Assembly (NCBI GenBank): GCA_964006375.1
Contig: OZ023266.1
Location: 18,980,590 to 19,044,589 of the forward strand
DNA from: Tillus elongatus
Lineage: Eukaryota; Arthropoda; Insecta; Coleoptera; Cleridae
Direction of reading: 5' to 3'
DNA: 64,000 bases
The notes below the pieces were generated by a model. It ran no database searches. It saw only the letters and a program-made list of their open reading frames with translations, and had not been told where the DNA came from. The position numbers and the translations under genes were made by a program. The first letter of the stretch is position 1, and the number at the start of each line of letters is the position of its first letter. Positions 55,671 to 64,000 of this stretch are shown piece after piece.

Positions 55671-56271
55671 TAAGAAAAAAAATTCGGGACCCAGCAAGTG
55701 CGTTATGGTAGTGAATTTTCGTAGGAATTGTACACTGTTAGTAAGATATACTATTAACACAAATTTCTTAAATTAAAATGGACCTTTAAGATCAGTTTTA
55801 GAGTCCTAGTTAGCGATTATTTGAAAAAATTTATGTTTTATATGGAGCTACTAAATTTAAATTTGGTCTTAGATATAATATGTAAATACTGCAAGTGTCT
55901 TTAAAAAAATTGTGTTATAAATTTCATTAAAGTTACAAAAGTTTTTCAGAAAACAATTAATTATTTATAACGGGAATGTACCTGTCAAATTATAAATATG
56001 GCCGGTATTTTTCCTTATTAATTGTTTGGATGAATTTTTTTAAAGGCACTTGCAGTACTTACATATTATATCTAAGACCAAATTTTAATTTTTTAGCTCC
56101 ATATAAAATATAATTTTTTTCAAATAATCGCTAACTGGGACTCTAAAACCTATCTCCAAGGTCCATTTCAATTTAAAGTCTTGGTTTTAATAATATATCT
56201 TACTAATAGTGTACAATTCTTATGAAAATTCACTACCATAACGTACTTGCTGAGTCTAGACTTTTTTAACA
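55671..56271. mobile_element. Palindromic TIR element (complete, about 590 bp)
   Basis: GACCCAGCAAGTGCGTTATG at 55688 and the inverse CATAACGTACTTGCTGAGTC ending about 56256. The arms run inward with GAATTGTACACTGTTAGTAA / TTACTAATAGTGTACAATTC and again with CTTAGATATAATATGTAAAT / ATTTACATATTATATCTAAG-like sequence. The whole unit folds on itself. Outer A/T runs (AAGAAAAAAAATTC, GACTTTTTTAA) may be part of the ends. No coding sequence. Confidence 0.85.
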
Positions 56272-56995
56272 TCCACTGAGTCTTGCTTTCTTTCTCACAA
56301 GAGATACACCAGCCCTAGACCCATCAAATAAACAACCAAGTTATTTAAAGTAATGAGTCCTTTTCTCTTGTTGGCATTTCTGTGGATCGAAATCTTAATT
56401 GGCACCAACATATCACATCAATTGCAGAAGCGGCTGCTAAGAAATTAGGTTTCCTCTTCCGGGCTCCCAAATACTTTTCACCAGCTAATCTCTATACCTT
56501 ATATACTTCACAAATAAGACCAAACCTCGAATAATGCCCCCACATCTGGGGTGCCGCTGCCGCTTCTACACTCGCTATCCTGGACTCCATTCAAAAGAGA
56601 GCTATACGTCTCATCGGTGACCCGACCCTACCCTCACCCAAAGGCTGCCATCCCTAGCCCACTGACGTGCCGTTGGTGACCTCTCTCTCTTTTATAGATA
56701 TCTGCACGGTCACTGCTCAGATGAGCTTTCCTCCATAGTTCCCCCACCTGCTGCCCCCAACAGATCTACCAGGGGAACAGAGCGAATGCACCCTTTTACT
56801 GTCCAGGTCACCAGACTTAAAACATCTTGTTATTCCCGCTCTTTTGTCCCGAGGACAATTCCTAGCCGGCACATGTTTTTCCTTCTCCTCCAAACCTTCA
56901 AGTCCAGAATTAACAAGCTGCCTCTTTCCTTCTTGTCGACACCCACGGTACGATAGTATTTAGGCTGTGAGCCCTCGTGGTGTGTTGTTGAAATA
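56272..56995 (+). mobile_element. LINE family A, copy 5 (C-terminal end only)
   Basis: It matches the end of copies 1 and 3 from TCTTGCTTTCTTTCTCA onward, through the [15 protein letters not shown] and [20 protein letters not shown] region, to the 3' end TTGTTGAAATAAAAAAATAA near 56985-57005. A stop at 56533 and frameshifts are present. It abuts the palindromic element. Confidence 0.85.
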
Positions 56996-57860
56996 AAAAA
57001 ATAATAAAAAAAGTTTGAACTAACTGAATGTATGAAAGCTTCATCATTGAAACAAGACATAATAATGTCAGTATCACCCACCATTTAGTTTGGTAGATTT
57101 AAAAATCCATGGAATGAACAAGGTAAATAGCTGGGAATATTGAGAAGACACATTTCGGGTTGTGATTTATTTTAAATACATAATACAAAAGCAAAAAAAA
57201 ATTAAAATATGTAAGTATAATAATATAATTTAAAAAATAAGTAAATAATAATAATTAGAATAAAATTTACTAAGGCTATGTCTAAATAATTATAACTATG
57301 AAGGCTTGATGATGCTACAATTCCATTCTCAAGTTTTTATTTTGTATTTTTTTTTCTTATTATTATTGGCGACGAACAATTTCTTATACTATGAACAAGG
57401 TTTGATATTTATACAAATGATGATTAGATGGGGGTTTTGCTTTTTTTATGTAGTAGCATATAATAATAACTAACACATTTAGAATCATATTGCAATCTGT
57501 TTTTAATAACAATGACAAACAATTTCAATAAAATATTACTCTGTAATAATTTAAATTAAAATGTTGTTAATACTTGGCAAACAGATTTATTAAATCTGTA
57601 ATGAACTGTTTTATGAGAAAAATCAACATGGTAATCTTGATTCTGCAATAATGATCTTAAATACACTAAATTTTAGAGTGAAGTTAGGTGTAATATACAA
57701 AGTGGTCAATTATTTGCTGCACAATATTTAGTGTAAATGAAGAGTTCAATCTTTTCTATAGGTTTTTTCCCCAAAAGATACAGCTTCTGGGTGAAGGCTT
57801 AAAGCTAATGATACACGACTCTCTTCAATTAAATTTAAAAGAATAGGGAGAAGAGGTTGG
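56996..57860. other. No recognisable gene
   Basis: AT-rich; nothing identified. Confidence 0.4.
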
Positions 57861-57865
57861 AACAT

Positions 57866-59005
57866 TCTAAGCGATGGCGTATTTACCCTAGGGCCAAGGG
57901 GGCCATGGCACCCGTCGAGCTCAGCTATGGGTGCCTTATAATCGACACAGATGTACAGGTACTTTCGATCTGCCCCCTACACTTACTTATTATGGGAGAG
58001 GCCAGGCTAGGACCATACAGACTAGCCTGCAATGGTAGACTGACGATTAACCCAGGCTTCAGGGGCCACTGCAAAATTCAGGAGATCGTGAAGGAGCCCA
58101 TGCTTTAAATGAGGTCAGACTTCGCGAGCCCGCGAATGTGCAGGGAAAACAACTTTACAGTAGAAATCCCCGACCGCGAGGCATGGCAGGAGGAGACGCC
58201 GGGCATACCACGGGACGCACTCGTCTGATTCACGATCGTATCCGGCGAGGGGCGTGGGACGGGGGCAAGTGTTTACTCGGAAGGACCGAGGGTAAGTAAT
58301 AGTATTTTCCTCGGAGCCATTGCAACGGTGTTTCAGGCCGAAATGTACGCCATCCTGCACTGTGTGCGCGAGAACAAGAGGAGAGGCTACACCAACAAGC
58401 GGATCCTCATAGCCACAGACAGCCCTTAAGGCACTAAGTAGCCCACGGGTAAATTCCTGGCTGGTGAGTGAGTGCCGAGACGAGACGAGCGGCCTAGCTG
58501 GGCAGAATGAGGTGAGACTCATCTAGATGCCGTGACACTCCGGCGTCAAAGGCAATGAAGAAGCTGACAGTCTCGCAAAGAGAGGGTCAGCAGAACCATT
58601 TATGGGACCAGAACCGGCTCTGGGCGTGACAAAGAGCGCTGCCAGGGGAGCCATTAAGTCCTAGGTCAGAAATCAACACAAGGTGTACTGGGCGAACTGT
58701 TCAGGGCTCAGACATGGGAAGTCAATAATTGATGGACCCAGTTCAAAGAGAGCTGTGGAGCTGCTAAATCTGAGCGGAGGACAGCTCAGAAACACAACAG
58801 GTCTCTTGACGGGACACATGGCCGTTAAGAAACACCTGCATAAAATGGGGCGGTTCGAAGGGGACCTCGCATGCAGACTCTGCGACGAGGGGTAGGAATC
58901 AGCCCAGCACATCTTGTGCGAGTGTAAAGCTCTGGACCGCAAAAGACAACTGATCTACGGTCATTCTAGACCGGAGACAGAGCAATATTTCTTCTTGAAA
59001 TAATT
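57866..59005 (+). mobile_element. LINE family F, copy 3: RNase H remnant
   Basis: GC-richer than its surroundings. Pieces of RNase H: VFQAEMYAILHCVRENKRRG and LIATDSP then a stop (58427), HSGVKGNEEADSLAKRGSAE, FMGPEPALGVTK. Then RAVELLNLSGGQLRNTTGLL, MAVKKHLHKMG, ACRLCDEG followed by a stop, and HILCECKALDRKRQ. It is the same layout as copies at 3.7 and 25.2 kb. Many stops and frameshifts. Confidence 0.8.
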
Positions 59006-59270
59006 TGTTTCACTTTGGTAATACAGTACCTACATTCATTGATTAAGAACCTGAATCTGATGCACACCCACTTTCTTATTTGTTTGATTGGATGTTAGAA
59101 TCATAATATACTACACAGTCAACGGCTGAAGGTTTTTGTTGAGAGATTTGGGGCGTAGGCAGATTGAGGCCCTGTAATTGAGCTACAACAACCCAACCCA
59201 CCTTTGTCCACCGCTCCAAGGAGCAGGCAGATTGAGGTGTTAGTGTTCATGTCCTTACATATTTCCTTTA

Positions 59271-59364
59271 CCTCTTGAAAATTACTCCAAAACAGGAGCC
59301 CAAACGTCGAGTCGAGTTTTAATACATTCTGGACGCGGACCAACTATGTCTCATATATATAGAT

Positions 59365-59458
<94 letters not shown>

Positions 59459-59542
59459 CTATATATATGAGACAGTAGTTGGTTCTAGGGTTGAACCGCG
59501 TCCAGAATGTATTAAAACTGTTTTGGAGTAATTTTCAAGAGG
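59271..59542. repeat. Palindrome with a TA array at its centre
   Basis: CCTCTTGAAAATTACTCCAA on the left pairs with TTGGAGTAATTTTCAAGAGG on the right. Next in are TTTTAATACATTCTGGACGC / GCGTCCAGAATGTATTAAAA, and next to the array CTCATATATATAGATATACA / TGTATATCTATATATATGAG. The core is TA at about 59377-59452. The arms are about 100 bp. Confidence 0.9.
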
Positions 59543-59814
59543 AGTAATGATAAAGTTTGAAACATAATACATAATTGTGTTTGATAATTTTTTCCAAACG
59601 CTCGGACAGGTCGGTTTTATCTTTTCAATTGCCAAATTATGACGTAAAAATTAAATTTATGATGTCAACTATTTCTGAATGGTGACGTCATCATAAGTTT
59701 TTTTTAAATGACAACCATATTTTTTGCTGTTTTTCCATAGACCTGCTTACCACTTACATGATGATGAAAACCACTTTGTACCTCACATAACAATTTTTTT
59801 GAAAAAATAGCATT

Positions 59815-60000
<186 letters not shown>

Positions 60001-60654
60001 TACTAAATACAGAAGTACAGGCTTTTCGCATGGCTGCACAGGAGCTTCCTATTTTCTCTGCGACTGACTTTACGATTACATTTTGATAGCCAGCAAACAA
60101 ATATCATGCACCAAATAATTAACCAATATCTACAATTAATACTTCAAAAGTATAAAAGTACTTTAATATACTTCGTTAAAATACAGGCAAGACTGTGTTT
60201 GACAATAAAAAACATTATCACCATGAAACCATTACAAGATGCAGTGTATTAAATAATTGACAATTCAGTCACTTCACGTTTTTTACTCTTGAAAATAACT
60301 ACTGATTACAGTTTAATAAATATTGTGGTCGTTTTTTTGCGTGTTCTATTATAAAAGAATGCAACATTGTAAGAAGTAGTAACATTATATTTTGCATTTG
60401 AAATAAAAGGCAGAGTCAAACAAAAACCTTAAAACTCCTTTCAAAAATGCACCGAACAGAAGATTGTCTTACAAGTTGGCAGGAAGATTATTTTTGAGAT
60501 GTAGCTTCGAGAAGCGAGTAAACCGCCATAGTTTGGCACAACAATCAAACTCACGATGTCTTGGAAACGACAGGCTTTCCCTTTCATAAACCATCTCATA
60601 AAAAAAGAACGCCTTGCTACTGACATATCTTAGAAACCATAGTGTTAACAGTTT
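60001..60654. other. No recognisable gene
   Basis: Nothing identified. The short minus-strand frames at 60441-60675 have no recognisable domain. Confidence 0.35.
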
Positions 60655-62311
60655 AAAAAAGTCTGGACGCAGCAAGTGCGCTATGGTAGCGAATTTTCTT
60701 TAAAATATTTTTAATAACAAATGTCTTTCTTTGATGAAAGCAGGCATCAAACTTGGTTGTCTATATAGTAGAAACAATGTACCATATTTCATCGAAATAA
60801 CTTTATTGTTTGAAAATATATAAACATTTTTCAAAAGTATGGATGCAGTAAATGTGTTATGGAAGTGAATTTCCATATAAATGTTTTTAATAGCAAATGC
60901 GAGCAGGCATCAATCTGATTACCGGTATAGCCTATGTAGTAGAAACAATGTACTATATTTTATCAAAATTACTTATGGTTTGAAAATATACAAAAATTTT
61001 CCGAAAATAAACTTAAATGTTGGTTTCCTAACCAACAAAGCTTACGTTAATAGCAAATTGAGTTATTGAAATTTGAAGGATTTAATGAAAATTCGGTAAA
61101 TTTGCAGATTAGCTCCCGAACGCTTTTCACAAAATTGTTTTCAGAAACATTACTAGGACCCCACCTGGATGCACAAACCACAAGAAAAATTTCTTGTTCA
61201 CCCCCCACCCCCCACCCCCCCAAGGAAGTTACGGGACTGGGAGTGAATAGGGGTGCTGGGCAGGGTAGGTAGTAAAAAGGAAATATGAGCAGAAAAAGCG
61301 AAGAAAACTGCTTGAAAGCTGTCTATTTGAAGCCATATCCCCATTAAACCCCGCCTACCCCGCACAGCACCCCTATTCGCCCCAGGTCACGTTACTTCCT
61401 TGGGGGGTATGAACCAGAAGTTTTTCTTGTGGTTTATGCAACGAGGGTGGTTGTATGCACACGAGGGGGGAAGGAAAATGGCTACGACGAAGTAGACCCC
61501 CCCCCCGATTCGACATGCGGCAGGGTTGGGGGTGGCTGCTTCGTTGTGGGGATTTTCCTACCCCGCCCAGCACTCCTACTCACTCCTGGTCCCATAACTT
61601 CTTTGGGGGGTGTGAACAAGAAAATTTTCTATATATGATCGGTACTCCAGACAGCTACAGCCATCCCCTTAAGCCCTTAAAAATGTTGTGCGCTAAGTCT
61701 TGTGTCAAAGAAAATAGCCGGAACTTTGAAGTAGATAAAGATACACATATTACAATTAGTGAAATTGGGAGTTTTGTAGCTAGGGTAGAAATGTTGAGTG
61801 ATTAGGGCTGTTTTCGTTTTGTTAGGGGAGAGAAATATTACTATAATGAAAGACACAAGATTTAGGGTAGAAATCAAAAAATTTTCAGAAGGAACTATCC
61901 TAAAGAACGTTAAACAACTGCAGGCATTAAGCAACAATTTTTTGTTGTATTGTGCGCGTGGCCCTTTCTCATAGATATTTAAAAATAGGGTTTTCAGGTC
62001 AGTTAGGCATTAGATAACTTGAAAATTCAGAGAAAAAAAAAAAAAAAGAAAACATACTGTTTTGAAAAATAGAGCAGTGAACGTCTTCCGAAGGGAAATG
62101 TGAAAATGTGGGGTGGTCATTTAGTAAGGGAGGAAGTAGAGAGATTTATTATTGGAAGCCAGTTGGCTTGGGCAATGTAAGGTTAAATTACGATGGGGGG
62201 GGTTTGGGGTTCTGAAAACAGTTTTTTGAAAAGCGTTCGGGAGCTAATCTGCAAATTTACCGAAAATTCTCTACCAAAACGCACTTACTGCGTCCTCATT
62301 TTTTTCTTATA
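60655..62311. mobile_element. TIR element family G with GC-rich core (copy 2, inverted relative to copy 1)
   Basis: TIR GGACGCAGCAAGTGCGCTAT at about 60664 and the inverse (AAACGCACTTACTGCGTCC) ending about 62297. A second TIR-like GGATGCAGTAAATGTGTTAT at 60842 suggests a solo or nested end. The core has the same GC-rich blocks as 6.3-7.0 kb (CCCCCCAAGGAAGTTACGGG, TCCTTGGGGGGTATGAACC). An extra 550 bp at about 61640-62190, absent from copy 1, shows no coding pattern. Confidence 0.75.
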
Positions 62312-63250
<939 letters not shown>

Positions 63251-63254
63251 CTGA

Positions 63255-64000
63255 AATAGCAACTCCAGTTGAGCACTTCACTAGGGAAGGACAGCATTCT
63301 ATTGTTTGTTTCCTGTATAGTGAATGAGTGAAACCCACAGTCATCACAGAGTGAAGCTACATTATGGAAATTATGCTTGTCACTCCAAAAAGTGTATGAA
63401 TGGAGATTACATTCAAAAACGTGGTGAAGTAAATTGTGTTGATGCCTGGTTGACTTCAGCAGTTGACGCCTTAGTAAAAGAGAATCGTTGGGTTATCCTT
63501 GACAAAATCACTAAAATTTTGAATATGAGCCACAGTTCTATACACTACATTATGCACGACAACCTTCAATTTCATAAAGTGTCAGCAAGGTAGATGCCAA
63601 AGTAGTTGACACCAGAATTGAAACAATGACACTTGTGAAAAACTTTTGCCTCAGTATGAAGCAGAAGGAGATGCTTTTATATGATGATTGAAACTGGTGA
63701 TGAGTCTTGAGTACATTATCATCAACTCAAAACCAAAAGAGTAAGCAAAGACTTGCATCCAACTTCTTCACCAAAATCCAAGAAATGTTGCGAATAGCTC
63801 TCCACAGAAAAGGTTATGCTGATGCTTCTTTGGGATACAAAAAAGGTAATTTTGGAGAACTACATGCCTAATGGAGTTACTATTACCACTTCTACATACT
63901 CGGAACGCCAGAAGAACCATCTCACGCCTACTATCAAAACCAAGTATCTGATTAATGGTGTTCTTTTGCAACTAGACAATGTGCGGCCACACCCTGTGTG
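63255..64000 (+). pseudogene. mariner-type transposase, broken and cut by the window end
   Basis: Fragments of a mariner transposase. DNA-binding region: ITKILNMSHSSIHYIMHDNL. Catalytic region: ETGDES then a stop where Trp is expected, then HPTSSPKSKK, VMLMLLWDTKKVILENYMP, GVLLQLDNVRPHPV (second Asp region, normally HDNARPH). Frames change and stops occur near 63592, 63625 and 63708. The expected TIR would lie near 63240-63260, next to the H repeat. The element continues past the window. Confidence 0.88.

Overview
This is animal, almost certainly insect, nuclear DNA. It is AT-rich, has split genes with GT/AG introns, and is dominated by mobile elements: Jockey/CR1-type and RNase H-bearing LINEs, hAT, piggyBac and mariner transposons, a Ty3/Gypsy element of the kind primed by tRNA-Trp, foldback MITEs and long TA arrays. 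I cannot name the order or species from sequence alone.

Three host genes are recognisable. (1) The last two coding exons of NOA1 (mitochondrial ribosome-assembly GTPase) lie on + at 4867-5318; its earlier exons are outside the window. (2) A complete eIF3g gene (translation initiation factor 3 subunit G) lies on - from 19124 to 9716 in three coding exons. (3) A complete VPS51 gene (GARP/EARP tethering complex subunit) lies on + from 21951 to 46723 in eleven coding exons. NOA1 and eIF3g are convergent. eIF3g and VPS51 are divergent across 2.8 kb that carries a solo LTR, a ribozyme-like repeat fragment and a three-copy palindromic MITE array.

Layout. 1-4.9 kb: LINE fragments, a duplication and a tRNA-like sequence upstream of or within NOA1. 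5.5-9.4 kb: a TA-array repeat, a GC-rich palindromic TIR element, a foldback element carrying two hammerhead-ribozyme-like motifs, and a chimeric LINE. 9.7-19.1 kb: eIF3g, whose first intron holds a 5.4-kb hAT element that itself contains a LINE. 21.9-46.7 kb: VPS51, coding exons intact and short introns of 56-160 nt, with every long intron filled by elements (foldback; LINE in LINE; piggyBac in a TIR element; two LINEs; a second hAT with LINEs). 46.7-64 kb: no host gene seen. It holds LINE fragments, one young intact Gypsy element with identical LTRs (49523-54277), MITEs, TA arrays and a broken mariner at the end.

The most interesting non-gene signal is a set of four hammerhead-like motifs (7.5 kb twice in inverted orientation, 20.96 kb, 35.37 kb). 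They share a stem II, a GAAAC core strand and a minimal GATC-capped stem III. Next are the recurrent long TA arrays sitting at one fixed point of one repeat family, and a composite element present in opposite orientation near both ends of the window. Nested insertions with readable target-site duplications give a relative insertion history. I see no wholly new gene system; the host genes are conserved housekeeping genes.
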